Positions 34,445 through 43,933 of a stretch of DNA of 64,000 bases are shown here, piece by piece (positions within the stretch are counted from its first letter, which is position 1; every line of letters begins with the position of its first letter). Source of the stretch: a bacterium BRH_c32 (GTDB taxonomy: Bacteria > Bacteroidota > Ignavibacteria > Ignavibacteriales > Melioribacteraceae); the NCBI GenBank assembly GCA_001516025.1, contig LOEU01000026.1, positions 1 to 64,000 on the forward strand, given 5' to 3'. Under the pieces are notes generated by a model. The model was not told the origin of the DNA and searched no databases. It saw only the letters and a list, made by a program, of their open reading frames with translations. Made by a program: the position numbers and the translations under genes.

Positions 34445-35188
34445 TTGATATCTTACTTTATTAAATTATCAGGCATCGATTTGAATCAAGAAATAAAGAA
34501 AATAGATAAATTATTAGTAAAGTATTTTGATATTCCAAAGAGAAATTTAAATCCGCCCCCGCCAATAGATATGCTTATAGCTACAATACTTTCGCAAAAT
34601 ACAAACGACAATAATTCCTATAAAGCTTATATCAATCTAAAAGAAAAATATAAAAAGTGGGAAGAGATTTTGAATGTGGAACGAGAGGAGATTGAGGAAG
34701 TAATAAAAATTGCGGGATTGGGGAAACAGAAATCCGCAGCGATAAAAAATGTTATTAATGAACTGCATAAAAAGTTCGGTAAAATTAATCTCGATTTTAT
34801 AAATGAGCTGACCGATAACGATGCAGTAAGTGAATTAATTTGTTTCCCGGGAGTGGGAGTGAAAACGGCGAGTTGTGTTTTATTATTCTCGCTCGGAAAA
34901 GATATCTGTCCCGTTGATACTCACGTACATCGAACACTCAACAGAATCGGAATAGTAAAAACCAATTCGCCGGATAAAACATTCGAGGCAATTAATAAAA
35001 ATTTTCCGAAAGGAATTGCTCATCAATTTCATACTAATTTAATTAAATTGGGGAGAGAGATTTGCAAACCGGCTAAACCGGCATGCTCGATTTGTCCGCT
35101 TGTTAAAATCTGTAAATATGATGAAAAAAATTTTGAAAAGAGAACTAAATCAAGAATAGATGCTTTGCTTTTATTGGATAATATTTGA
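34445..35188 (+). CDS. nth: Endonuclease III
   Basis: A base-excision DNA glycosylase/AP lyase for oxidised pyrimidines. The helix-hairpin-helix is FPGVGVKTASCVLL with the catalytic Lys; PVDTHVHRTLNRIGI holds the catalytic Asp. The [4Fe-4S] motif is C-x6-C-x2-C-x5-C (CKPAKPACSICPLVKIC). At 247 residues it is slightly long. The start is TTG 34445 or a TTG codon 13 codons later; neither has a clear ribosome site, so the N-terminus is uncertain. Divergent from glmM. Confidence 0.92.
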   Translation: MISYFIKLSGIDLNQEIKKIDKLLVKYFDIPKRNLNPPPPIDMLIATILSQNTNDNNSYKAYINLKEKYKKWEEILNVEREEIEEVIKIAGLGKQKSAAIKNVINELHKKFGKINLDFINELTDNDAVSELICFPGVGVKTASCVLLFSLGKDICPVDTHVHRTLNRIGIVKTNSPDKTFEAINKNFPKGIAHQFHTNLIKLGREICKPAKPACSICPLVKICKYDEKNFEKRTKSRIDALLLLDNI

Positions 35189-35420
35189 TAAAAATTTCTG
35201 CGAGGAAAAACTACCACTCTGTTGATTTATTTAAATAATATTTAATATTTATATCTACGCGGGAAGCATCAACTCACTGTGGAAGCTATACTTGATTTAG
35301 ATAGTATTTATTAAGGATAATGGGATATTTAAGGGGTATTTCATAATTGGAGTAAAGGTTTCTTTTAATTAACTATATAGCTATATTTCAGATTAATGGT
35401 AAATGGAATCAGGTGAAATT

Positions 35421-36824
35421 ATGACAAAAAAGTATGATATTGCGATTCTCGGAGGCGGTCCGGGCGGATATGTAGCTGCAATCAGAGCAGGGCAATTAGG
35501 TTTTAAGACGGTTGTAATTGATAAAGATAATTTGGGCGGTATATGCCTTAATTGGGGATGCATCCCCACCAAATCACTTCTAAAGAATGCCGAGATTTAT
35601 GATACGATGAAAAACCATGCAAAAGATTTTGGGATTAAAGTCGAAGGTTTGAGTATCGATTTTAATCAAGTGATTAAAAGGAGCCGAGATATTTCGGGAC
35701 GTATTACAAAAAATGTAGAGATGCTTATTAAGAAAAACGGCATTGATAGAATAAGAGGATTCGGAAAATTTATTGATAAAAATAAATTAAGTATTACCGA
35801 TGATTCAGGCAAAGAGATAGAGACAATCGAAGCAGATAAAATAATTATTGCAACAGGTGCAAGTCCAAGAATCCTTCCAAATATCCCCGTAGATAGAAAA
35901 AATATTATTACAAGTACAGAGGCAATGTCGCTCGAAAGCCAACCAAAAGAATTAATTGTAATCGGTGCTGGTGCTATCGGAATTGAGTTTGCATATTTCT
36001 ATAATGCACTCGGAACGAAAGTAACAGTAATAGAGATGCTCGAAAATATTTTGCCTATTGAAGACAAGGAAGTTTCAGAAACTTTAGAAAAGATTTTCAA
36101 GAAAAAAGGGATAACGATTCATACTTCAACTAAGGTGGAATCGGTAGTTTCAAAAGATGATCATGTAATCGTAACGATAGAGAGCAAAGGTAAAAAAGTA
36201 GAATTAAAAGCAGATAAGGCATTGAGTGCGATTGGTGTGGCAGGTAATATTACAGGATTCGGTTTAGAGAAACTCGGAGTAGAAATTTTTAAAAATCATA
36301 TAAATGTAAATAAAGAAACTTATGAGACCAACGTTCCCGGAATTTATGCAATAGGAGACGTGATAGGACCACCTTGGTTAGCGCATGTAGCATCGGCTGA
36401 GGGAATAAGATGTATTGAAAATATTAAGGGACTGGATACAGCTCCGGTGGATTATGATTCAATTCCGGGGTGCACATACTGTCAGCCGCAAGTGGGGAGT
36501 ATCGGGATGACAGAAGCAAAAGCTAAGGAAGCAGGTTATGAATTAAAGATTGGCAAATTCCCGTTTATGGCAAGCGGAAAAGCATTTGCTGCGGGTGATA
36601 GAGATGGATTTGTTAAATTAATTTTTGACGCTAAATATGGTGAGCTGCTTGGTGCTCATATTATTGGCTCGGAGGCGACAGAACTAATAGCGGAGCTTGG
36701 AATAGTAAAAGCATTAGAAGGAACGTATGAATCGATAGTTCAGACGGTTCATGCACATCCTACACTATCGGAATCAATAATGGAAGCAGCGGCGCAGGCG
36801 TATGGAGAAGCAATACATATCTAA
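35421..36824 (+). CDS. lpdA: Dihydrolipoyl dehydrogenase (E3)
   Basis: It reoxidises dihydrolipoyl groups of E2 with NAD+. The FAD motif GGGPGGYVAAIRAGQLG opens the protein; the redox pair is in GGICLNWGCIPTK (Cys-x4-Cys). The NAD motif IGAGAIGIEFAYFY and the C-terminal catalytic HAHPTLSE are present. 467 residues from ATG 35421, which has AGGTG five bases before it; ATG 35403 lacks a site. First gene of the lpdA-lipB-E1-E2-lipA operon. The stop lies 23 bp inside lipB. Confidence 0.96.
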   Translation: MTKKYDIAILGGGPGGYVAAIRAGQLGFKTVVIDKDNLGGICLNWGCIPTKSLLKNAEIYDTMKNHAKDFGIKVEGLSIDFNQVIKRSRDISGRITKNVEMLIKKNGIDRIRGFGKFIDKNKLSITDDSGKEIETIEADKIIIATGASPRILPNIPVDRKNIITSTEAMSLESQPKELIVIGAGAIGIEFAYFYNALGTKVTVIEMLENILPIEDKEVSETLEKIFKKKGITIHTSTKVESVVSKDDHVIVTIESKGKKVELKADKALSAIGVAGNITGFGLEKLGVEIFKNHINVNKETYETNVPGIYAIGDVIGPPWLAHVASAEGIRCIENIKGLDTAPVDYDSIPGCTYCQPQVGSIGMTEAKAKEAGYELKIGKFPFMASGKAFAAGDRDGFVKLIFDAKYGELLGAHIIGSEATELIAELGIVKALEGTYESIVQTVHAHPTLSESIMEAAAQAYGEAIHI

Positions 36825-37488
36825 AAAAATTGAATATATCGATCTTGGTACGATAGATTATAAAGAGGCATGGGACCTTCAACAGAGGACATTTGAGCTT
36901 CGTACCAAAAATGAAATAGATGATATACTTTATCTCCTTGAGCATCCTCATACTTACACTTTAGGTAAAGTAGCGGATAAAAATAATCTTATTACAACCG
37001 ATGCAGTTTTGAAAGAGAAACAGATTTCGGTTTATGATATTGATCGGGGCGGGGATATTACATATCACGGACCGGGACAGATAGTCGGTTATCCGATTAT
37101 CGATCTAAAAAATTGGAAGCAAGATACACATGAGTATCTTAGGAATCTCGAAGAAGTGATTATTTCGGTTTGCAAAGATTACGGAATTAAAACAGGGCGC
37201 AATCCCAAATATACAGGAGTATGGGTGGGCAATAGAAAGATTGCCGCTATTGGTATTAAAGTAAGCCGCTGGATAACGATGCACGGTTTCGCTTTTAATA
37301 TTAATACTGATTTAGGGTTGTTCGATGGAATTATTCCATGCGGAATTAAAGATAAAGAAGTAACTTCCTTATCTAAAGAATTAGGAAGAAAGATTGAACT
37401 CGATGAAGTGAAAGAAAAACTATTATTTCATTTCATTCGACTTTTCGAATATACAGAAAAAATTGAAAATCAAAAGAAGGGGACGTGA
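36802..37488 (+). CDS. lipB: Octanoyltransferase
   Basis: It moves octanoate from ACP to the lipoyl domains of E2, the first step of lipoate synthesis. Motifs: LLEHPHTYTLGK (His pair), RGGDITYHGPGQIVGYPI near residues 76-93, and the Lys-Cys region KIAAIGIKVSRWITMHGFAFNI...IIPCGI, where the catalytic Cys lies. 228 residues. It overlaps lpdA by 23 bp and E1 by 1 bp (TGATG), so it is translationally coupled to both enzyme genes. Confidence 0.96.
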   Translation: MEKQYISKKIEYIDLGTIDYKEAWDLQQRTFELRTKNEIDDILYLLEHPHTYTLGKVADKNNLITTDAVLKEKQISVYDIDRGGDITYHGPGQIVGYPIIDLKNWKQDTHEYLRNLEEVIISVCKDYGIKTGRNPKYTGVWVGNRKIAAIGIKVSRWITMHGFAFNINTDLGLFDGIIPCGIKDKEVTSLSKELGRKIELDEVKEKLLFHFIRLFEYTEKIENQKKGT

Positions 37489-39584
37489 TGGCAAAGAATA
37501 ATAAGCCGGAAGAGATAGAAGTAATTGAAGATAAAAATAATGGTAAGCAGCCAACAGGGAAGATAGATCATTTCGGAGGACTTACGAAAGATGAATTGAT
37601 GAATGCATTAAGGATAATGTTTCTATCGCGCTCAATGGATATAAAAGTATTGAACCTATTAAAGCAGGGGAAAGCGTTTTTTCATATTGCAGGTGCGGGA
37701 CACGAAGCCACGCAGGTTGCATTCGGTTTAGCAATGGAGAAGGGGAAAGATTGGGGATTCCCTTATTATAGAGATATGGCGGTAATGCTTTCGCTCGGAG
37801 TGAAACCGGAAGATATTTTTCTTCACATGCTTGGAAGAGCGGATGACCCTATGACAGGTGGCAGACAGATGCCATGCCATTGGGCATCAAAAGAATTTAA
37901 TGTCCCTACACAATCAAGTCCTACGGGCACACAATTTTTACAGGCAGTTGGTGCGGCATTAGCACAAAAGAAGAAAGGGATCGATGCGGTAGTTTATGTA
38001 TCGAGTGGTGAGGGAACTACGAGCAACGGTGAATTTCATGAAGCAATTAATTGGGCGAGCAGAGAAAAAATTCCTGTTGTCTTTGTAATTCAAAATAACA
38101 AATGGGCAATTTCGGTCCCGGTGGAAAATCAGTCGGGCGGAAGAAATGCTTCCATTACAGAGATGATGAGCGGATATGAAAATTTACTTCGTCTTGATGT
38201 CGATGGAACTGATTTCCTTGCGGTTAATGCTATAGCTCAATCGGCATTCAAATATGCTCGACAAGGGAAAGGACCTGCACTAATTCAAGCGCATGTCGTG
38301 AGACTTTTTTCTCATTCATCTTCTGACGACCAGAAAAAATATCGTCCGATGGAATCATTAAATGAAGATCTGAAAAAAGATCCGATAGAGATGTTTGCAA
38401 AAAAATTAATTGAGAAAGGAATCCTTACCGAATTAGCTTATGAAGAATTTAAGAAAGAGATAGTTAATCATGTAAATGAAGCAGCCGAATGGGCGTTAAA
38501 GCAAACAGAGCCGGCGGCAGAGACGGCTCTGAAATATGTATCTGATGAATCGGGAAAGAAGGATCGATTAAAGTACAAGCATGGCAACAAAGAGGGGAAG
38601 CCGGTAGTAATGGTGGACGCTATTAATCATGCACTGCGCGAAGAGATGGAGAGGAATGATAAAATCTATGTCTTCGGTGAGGATGTGGCAGATGGAAAAG
38701 GTGGTGTATTCACGGCAACTAAAGGTTTATCCACTCAATTTGGAAACGAAAGAGTTTTTAATGCACCATTAGCAGAGGCAAGTATAATGGGTGTTGCAAT
38801 CGGTATGTCGCTTACAGGATTAAAGCCATGCGTAGAGATTCAATTCGGGGATTATATCTTCCCTGCATTTATGCAGATACGCGATGAACTTGTAATGTAT
38901 CGTTATCGTTCAAATAATTTATTTGAGTCACCTGTAGTTATAAGAGTTGCAGTCGGTGGTTATATTCATGGCGGATTATATCATAGTCAAAATATAGAAG
39001 CATTTTTTGCGCACATGCCGGGGCTGATGATAGCTTATCCTTCTAACTCCCATGACGCAAAAGGATTATTAAAAACTGCGTTACGACTTAATGACCCGGT
39101 ACTTTTTCTTGAGCATAAGGGATTGTATCGACAGAGTTATGCAACTTCACCCGAACCCGACGCAGAATATTTAATTCCATTTGGCAAGGCGAAGATTGTA
39201 AAAGAGGGATCGGACTTAACTGTGGTAACTTATGGAGCGATGGTTCACGAATCTAATTTTGCAGCGAAGAAATTAGAAGATGAAGGTTACTCGGTGGAGA
39301 TAATTGATATACGTACTATTGCACCGCTCGATGAAGAAGCGATTTATAAATCGGTAAGAAAGACAGGCAAGGCAGTTGTAATTCATGAGGATACTTTAAC
39401 AGCAGGATTCGGAGCGGAGATAGCTTCAAAGATTGCAGAGAACTGTTTTGAATCGCTCGATGGTCCGGTAAAGAGAATTGGTGCAACTGACTCACCGATA
39501 CCGTATCATCCGAACTTGGAAAATTTTGTATTGCCCTCGAGAAATAAAATTTATTCATCATTAAAAGAAATTCTATTATACTAA
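37488..39584 (+). CDS. 2-oxoacid dehydrogenase E1, fused alpha-beta
   Basis: A thiamine-dependent decarboxylase of a branched-chain 2-oxoacid or pyruvate dehydrogenase complex. Residues ~25-355 are the alpha part, with the TPP motif SSGEGTTSNGEFHEAINWA and NNKWAIS. Residues ~365-698 are the beta part (EDVADGKGGVFTATKGL, EIQFGDYIFPAFMQI, VGGYIHGGLYHSQNIEAFF). Both are one chain of 698 residues. AAGGGG precedes ATG 37488. The substrate is not certain: the fused layout occurs in Bacteroidota for both BKDH- and PDH-type enzymes. Confidence 0.93.
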   Translation: MAKNNKPEEIEVIEDKNNGKQPTGKIDHFGGLTKDELMNALRIMFLSRSMDIKVLNLLKQGKAFFHIAGAGHEATQVAFGLAMEKGKDWGFPYYRDMAVMLSLGVKPEDIFLHMLGRADDPMTGGRQMPCHWASKEFNVPTQSSPTGTQFLQAVGAALAQKKKGIDAVVYVSSGEGTTSNGEFHEAINWASREKIPVVFVIQNNKWAISVPVENQSGGRNASITEMMSGYENLLRLDVDGTDFLAVNAIAQSAFKYARQGKGPALIQAHVVRLFSHSSSDDQKKYRPMESLNEDLKKDPIEMFAKKLIEKGILTELAYEEFKKEIVNHVNEAAEWALKQTEPAAETALKYVSDESGKKDRLKYKHGNKEGKPVVMVDAINHALREEMERNDKIYVFGEDVADGKGGVFTATKGLSTQFGNERVFNAPLAEASIMGVAIGMSLTGLKPCVEIQFGDYIFPAFMQIRDELVMYRYRSNNLFESPVVIRVAVGGYIHGGLYHSQNIEAFFAHMPGLMIAYPSNSHDAKGLLKTALRLNDPVLFLEHKGLYRQSYATSPEPDAEYLIPFGKAKIVKEGSDLTVVTYGAMVHESNFAAKKLEDEGYSVEIIDIRTIAPLDEEAIYKSVRKTGKAVVIHEDTLTAGFGAEIASKIAENCFESLDGPVKRIGATDSPIPYHPNLENFVLPSRNKIYSSLKEILLY

Positions 39585-39594
39585 GGAGCCGAAG

Positions 39595-41391
39595 ATGAAA
39601 GTGGAAGTAGTGATGCCTAAAATGGGCGAGAGTATTAATGAAGGAACTTTAATTAAATGGCATAAGAAAAAAGGTGATAGTGTAAAGAAAGATGAGATAA
39701 TTTTTGAAATAAGTACAGATAAAGTGGATACTGAGATTCCTGCACCTGAATCGGGAGTGATTTCCGAGATAAGAGTATTCGAGCAGGAGACTGTGGATGT
39801 GGATACTGTTGTTGCCATAATTGATACAGGCGGTGAGGAAGCGGTAAAAAAAGAAGAAGAAACGAAGCCGCAGGAAAAGCCATCGACTACACAAGTGGGC
39901 GGCGAGCTTAAAGATATTACTATGCCTAAGATGGGCGAATCCGTAATGGAGGGAACAATTATTAAATGGCATAAGCAAGTGGGAGATAAGATTAAGAAAG
40001 ACGAAATTATTTTTGAGATAAGTACAGATAAAGTAGATACTGAAGTGCCGAGTGCCGAAGAGGGATTTCTTGCAGAGATTTTAGTAAAAGAGCAGGAGAC
40101 TGTAGAAGTCGGAATGACTGTTGCACGAATCTCTACGACTGCAGGATTAGTGAAGGCAGAAGATGCCGGAGTGGCAGGTGGTGATGTATCACGCGGCAGA
40201 GCAGATGGAGCGAGTGGTAAAGCATCCGGCGGTTCAGGCGGAGCTGATAGAAAGTCCGGCGATAAAGCCGGTGGCGCAGACGCGCACTCAGCGGGTGGCT
40301 CAGAAGCCGGAGTAGCTGGTTCACATGATGCTTTAGGGCAATCAAATAAATCGAGCGGTTTCTACTCACCTTTAGTGATGAATATCGCAAAAACCGAAGG
40401 TATCGGATATGATGAATTAAAAAGAATCAATGGTACCGGTCTTGGCGGAAGAGTATCTAAAAAAGATATTTTAGAATATCTAAAGAATAGGGGTGCTCAA
40501 TCGAGCAAATCGCAGCCAAGTCAATTTGGTCAACCAAGTGATAAAGCGAACACTCAACAGCAGAGACATAGTGAATCCGGTGCAAAAGAAACTTCACAAT
40601 CAAAATCCGGTCAATCATCTTCACCGACTTCACAAGCGAAATCGGATCAATCTGCAACTTATTCCACCGCTTCGAAGTCCAAAGGTGCTGTGGAAGTAAT
40701 TCCGATGGATAATATCCGTCAAAGAATTATGTACCACATGAAAAATAGCAGAGATACTTCGGTGCATGTTACTGCTGTTATCGAAGTTGATATGACTAAG
40801 GTTCATAATTTCATAAATACAAACAAAGACAAATTCTTTGCTTCGGAAGGTGTGAAGCTAACCTATATGCCTTTTATCTCTTATGCAGTAATTAAAGGAT
40901 TGAAAGAGTATCCATTTTTGAATGCTTCCATCGATGGGAATAATATTTTGGTAAAGAAAAATATTAATCTTGGAATTGCGGTAGCAGTAGAGCCAAATGG
41001 GTTAATTGTTCCTAACATAAAAAATTCTGATGAAAAAAATGTTATTGGATTAGCAAAGGCAATTGCGGAATTGGGATATAAATCGCGCAATAAGAAATTG
41101 GTACCCGATGATATAATGGATGGAACGTTCAGCATAACTAATTATGGTGTATTCGGTTCATTATTCGGAACCCCGATAATTAATCAGCCGGAAGTGGGCA
41201 TATTAGGAATTGGCGCGGTAACAAAGAAACCGGTGGTTGTAGAAGTGGACGGTATGGATACAATTGCTATTAAGCCGATGATGTATTTATCATTAAGTCA
41301 TGACCATAGATTAGTGGATGGTATGTTAGGCGGAAAATTTCTTAAATTAATCAAAGATATATTGGAAAATTTTGATACAGGGATTGTATGA
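39595..41391 (+). CDS. Dihydrolipoamide acyltransferase (E2), two lipoyl domains
   Basis: The core of the 2-oxoacid dehydrogenase complex. Two lipoyl domains (about 1-77 and 105-182) each have STDKVD with the lipoylated Lys (43, 146). A Gly/Ala/Ser-rich linker (~185-255) leads to the E3/E1-binding domain (SPLVMNIAKTEGIGYDELKR, ~256-295). A Ser/Gln-rich linker (~300-365) follows, then the catalytic domain with LSLSHDHRLVDGMLGG (His near 565). 598 residues. AAGGAG overlaps the E1 stop region. Confidence 0.95.
   Translation: MKVEVVMPKMGESINEGTLIKWHKKKGDSVKKDEIIFEISTDKVDTEIPAPESGVISEIRVFEQETVDVDTVVAIIDTGGEEAVKKEEETKPQEKPSTTQVGGELKDITMPKMGESVMEGTIIKWHKQVGDKIKKDEIIFEISTDKVDTEVPSAEEGFLAEILVKEQETVEVGMTVARISTTAGLVKAEDAGVAGGDVSRGRADGASGKASGGSGGADRKSGDKAGGADAHSAGGSEAGVAGSHDALGQSNKSSGFYSPLVMNIAKTEGIGYDELKRINGTGLGGRVSKKDILEYLKNRGAQSSKSQPSQFGQPSDKANTQQQRHSESGAKETSQSKSGQSSSPTSQAKSDQSATYSTASKSKGAVEVIPMDNIRQRIMYHMKNSRDTSVHVTAVIEVDMTKVHNFINTNKDKFFASEGVKLTYMPFISYAVIKGLKEYPFLNASIDGNNILVKKNINLGIAVAVEPNGLIVPNIKNSDEKNVIGLAKAIAELGYKSRNKKLVPDDIMDGTFSITNYGVFGSLFGTPIINQPEVGILGIGAVTKKPVVVEVDGMDTIAIKPMMYLSLSHDHRLVDGMLGGKFLKLIKDILENFDTGIV
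39613..40060 (+). repeat. Duplicated lipoyl-domain DNA in the E2 gene
   Basis: The two lipoyl domains share long near-identical runs, for example ATAAGTACAGATAAAGT at 39708 and again at 40018, and CCTAARATGGGCGA at 39616 and 39925. The tandem duplication is therefore fairly recent or kept similar by gene conversion. Confidence 0.7.
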
Positions 41392-42302
41392 GTAAAATAA
41401 ATCAGCATCAACAGCAATTCAAAGAAGCGATAGAAAAAGAAAAACCGGAACTCGGCAAAAGACCGGATTGGTTAAAAGTAAGACTGCCGAGCGGATCGAA
41501 TTATAAAGATGTTTATAAATTAATGAGGACATCTAAACTCAATACTGTATGCGAGGAAGCGAAATGTCCTAATTTAGCGGAATGTTGGAATAGGAAAACT
41601 GCCACATTTATGATATTGGGCGATACATGTACTAGAAGCTGCGGATTTTGCAACGTGAAATTAGGTCTGCCTAATGAATTGGATTTAGACGAACCACGAA
41701 GAGTGGCAGAATCAGTGGAAACATTGGGATTAAAGCATGTAGTTATCACCTCCGTAAATAGAGACGAATTATCTGATGGAGGTTCGGGAATTTTTTCGGA
41801 ATGCGTACGCCAAATTAGAGAAAAGATGGGAGATAGCACGACTATTGAAATATTAATTCCCGATTTTAAGGGTGATGAAAAAGCGTTTGAGATAATTATG
41901 CAAAATCCACCTGATATATTAAATCATAATATGGAAACAGTGAATCGATTGTATCATGGAGTAAGACCGCAGGCGAAATATTCGAGGAGTTTAGAAGTCA
42001 TAAGTTGGTTTAAGAAACGAGGCTTGCGGACAAAGAGCGGTATAATGGTAGGTATCGGCGAGACTAAGGAAGAAGTACTGGAACTGATGAAAGACCTATA
42101 TAATGCCGGATGTGATATAATGACGATAGGGCAGTATTTGCAGCCGACTAAGAATCATCTTCCCGTATCGAGATATGTTACATTAGAAGAATTTAAAGAG
42201 TATAAAGAATTTGGATTGCAATTAGGGTTCAAAGCAGTGGAATCAGCTCCATTAGTAAGAAGTTCCTATCATGCAGATAAGCATGCAGAGACTTTGAACT
42301 AA
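41388..42302 (+). CDS. lipA: Lipoyl synthase
   Basis: A radical SAM enzyme that inserts two sulfurs into the octanoyl group on E2. The auxiliary cluster motif is CEEAKCPNLAEC (C-x4-C-x5-C) and the radical SAM motif CTRSCGFC (C-x3-C-x2-C). The conserved C-terminal RSSYHA is also present. 304 residues. The start overlaps the E2 stop by 4 bp (ATGA). It closes the operon that holds both the lipoate-dependent enzyme and its lipoate-attachment pathway. Confidence 0.97.
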   Translation: MSKINQHQQQFKEAIEKEKPELGKRPDWLKVRLPSGSNYKDVYKLMRTSKLNTVCEEAKCPNLAECWNRKTATFMILGDTCTRSCGFCNVKLGLPNELDLDEPRRVAESVETLGLKHVVITSVNRDELSDGGSGIFSECVRQIREKMGDSTTIEILIPDFKGDEKAFEIIMQNPPDILNHNMETVNRLYHGVRPQAKYSRSLEVISWFKKRGLRTKSGIMVGIGETKEEVLELMKDLYNAGCDIMTIGQYLQPTKNHLPVSRYVTLEEFKEYKEFGLQLGFKAVESAPLVRSSYHADKHAETLN

Positions 42303-42581
42303 AAAAGAAGGGAAATTAGTCGGTGCATTCCGGTGGGAAATTGGCTCTTGCCCGATAAACCTTTTTTCTATATATTGGAGCGAATTATCCGATTATATAT
42401 TGTTTCTTAGTTCGGAACTGGTTTTTCTCAACTTTGAAAAGTAATAAGGGTGTAAAGAACTATTAGTGGTTTTAATCAGGATTTTCGACTCTTAAAAGCG
42501 ATTTTAAGACAAAAATAGATTGGCACGATTGTTCTTATTTAATTAAAAAGTGTTCCTTTATGCTAAAAAATAGAGGTGTAA
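42303..42581. other. Gene-free leader before the korDABC operon
   Basis: 279 bp. No gene or clear terminator seen. A cAACTTTG (42429-42436), one base off TAnnTTTG, and a TGGCACG (42521-42527) were noted but do not make a convincing promoter. AGAGGTG precedes the korD ATG. Confidence 0.4.
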
Positions 42582-42869
42582 ATGGCAAAAGTAAAAGGTG
42601 ATATCGTAATTGATATCGAAAAATGTAAAGGATGTGAGCTTTGTATCGCTGCATGTCCGCAAGATTCATTAGAGCTTTCAAGAAAGCTAAATACAAAAGG
42701 TTATCAGTACATGGTTAGGATAGAAGATAACTGTACCGGATGTACCAATTGTGCGTTAGTTTGTCCTGAAGGTATAATAAAAGTATATCGTCAGACTACC
42801 AAAAAGAAAGAACCGGTAGCGACCATATCAAACTTAACAGGTGATATAACAGTAACGGTGAACTCATGA
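42582..42869 (+). CDS. korD: 2-oxoacid:ferredoxin oxidoreductase, ferredoxin-like delta subunit
   Basis: It carries electrons from the oxidoreductase to free ferredoxin. Two 4Fe-4S motifs: CKGCELCIAACP (near residues 14-25) and CTGCTNCALVCP (near 46-57). 95 residues, as for KorD/VorD. First gene of a D-A-B-C operon; the stop overlaps the alpha start by 4 bp. The assignment as part of the enzyme rests on this linkage. Confidence 0.93.
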   Translation: MAKVKGDIVIDIEKCKGCELCIAACPQDSLELSRKLNTKGYQYMVRIEDNCTGCTNCALVCPEGIIKVYRQTTKKKEPVATISNLTGDITVTVNS

Positions 42870-43933
42870 GTGAAACGAAATTAATGAAAGGAAATGAAGC
42901 ATTGGCAGAAGCTGCAATTCTAGCAGGCTGCGATGCTTATTTTGGTTATCCTATTACTCCGCAATCCGAAGTATTGGAATATTTGGCTAATTATGCTCAT
43001 CGGACAGGAATGGTTGTCTTGCAAGCAGAAAGCGAAGTAGCAGCCATTAATATGGTATATGGAGCTGCAGGCACCGGGAAGCAGATTATGACTTCATCAT
43101 CAAGTCCGGGAATGAGTTTAATGCAAGAAGGAATATCCTATATTGCATGCGCTGAACTTCCTTGTCTATTGGTCAATGTTGTAAGAGGCGGTCCGGGTCT
43201 TGGTACAATCCAACCTTCGCAGGGAGATTATTTCCAATCAGTAAAAGGGGGTGGACACGGTGATTATAAATTAATCGTTCTCGCACCTTCCACTGTTCAA
43301 GAAATGGTTGATTTTGTAAGAGAGGGATTTGCACTGGCATTCAAGTACAAGAATCCGGTTTTAATTCTTACTGACGGTGCATTAGGTCAGATGATGGAAA
43401 AAGTTGATCTATTCCCGCAGATGGAAAGAAAGACTGTATTTGAAGATTGGGCAACAGTCGGCAAACCAAAAACTCGTGAAAGAAATGTAATTACATCACT
43501 TAATATCAAAGCCGATGAGATGGAAAAAATTAATATTCATCTTCAAGCAAAATATAAAGTGATTGAAGAAAATGAGATCAGGTATGAAGAATATATGTGT
43601 GATGACGCTGAGATATTATTAGTCGGATTTGGATTAGTTGCGAGAATTTGCAAGAAAGCAGCTCAATTAGCACGCGAGAAAGGAATTAAAGTTGGAGTAT
43701 TCAGACCGATTTCTCTATTCCCATTCCCGACTGCAAAGATCAATGAATTAGCAGGAAAAGTAAAAGGAATTATGGATGTAGAGATGAATGCAGGTCAGAT
43801 GGTAGAGGATGTTCGTCTTGCAGTTAATGGTAAAATTCCGGTTGAATTTCATGGAAGAATGGGTGGAGTAGTTCCATCGCCCGAAGAAATTCTACAAAAG
43901 TTAGAAGAAAAATTTGTAGGAGAAATAGCATGA
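42866..43933 (+). CDS. korA: 2-oxoacid:ferredoxin oxidoreductase, alpha subunit
   Basis: The alpha (pyrimidine-binding/core) part: GNEALAEAAILAGCDAYFGYPITPQSEVLEYL, QAESEVAAINMVYGAAGTG, SSSSPGMSLMQEG and RGGPGLGTIQPSQGDYFQ. 355 residues. It has no fused gamma domain, unlike the enzyme at 11380-14278. Substrate may be 2-oxoglutarate or a branched-chain 2-oxoacid (KorA/VorB group); sequence alone does not decide. Overlaps its neighbours by 4 bp on both sides. Confidence 0.93.
   Translation: MSETKLMKGNEALAEAAILAGCDAYFGYPITPQSEVLEYLANYAHRTGMVVLQAESEVAAINMVYGAAGTGKQIMTSSSSPGMSLMQEGISYIACAELPCLLVNVVRGGPGLGTIQPSQGDYFQSVKGGGHGDYKLIVLAPSTVQEMVDFVREGFALAFKYKNPVLILTDGALGQMMEKVDLFPQMERKTVFEDWATVGKPKTRERNVITSLNIKADEMEKINIHLQAKYKVIEENEIRYEEYMCDDAEILLVGFGLVARICKKAAQLAREKGIKVGVFRPISLFPFPTAKINELAGKVKGIMDVEMNAGQMVEDVRLAVNGKIPVEFHGRMGGVVPSPEEILQKLEEKFVGEIA

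Noticed and set aside
35359-35389. A Bacteroidota-type promoter before lpdA (TTTC, 19 bp, TATATTTC)
   Set aside because: Both elements differ from TTTG/TAnnTTTG at the important last base; too weak to list as a feature.
40133-40699. Several open frames on both strands inside the E2 gene
   Set aside because: They are shadows of the low-complexity linkers of E2 and have no independent support.
42521-42536. A sigma-54 promoter (TGGCACG) before korD
   Set aside because: The -24 half is good, but the -12 half reads TTCTT where TTGCW is needed, so the GC is missing.
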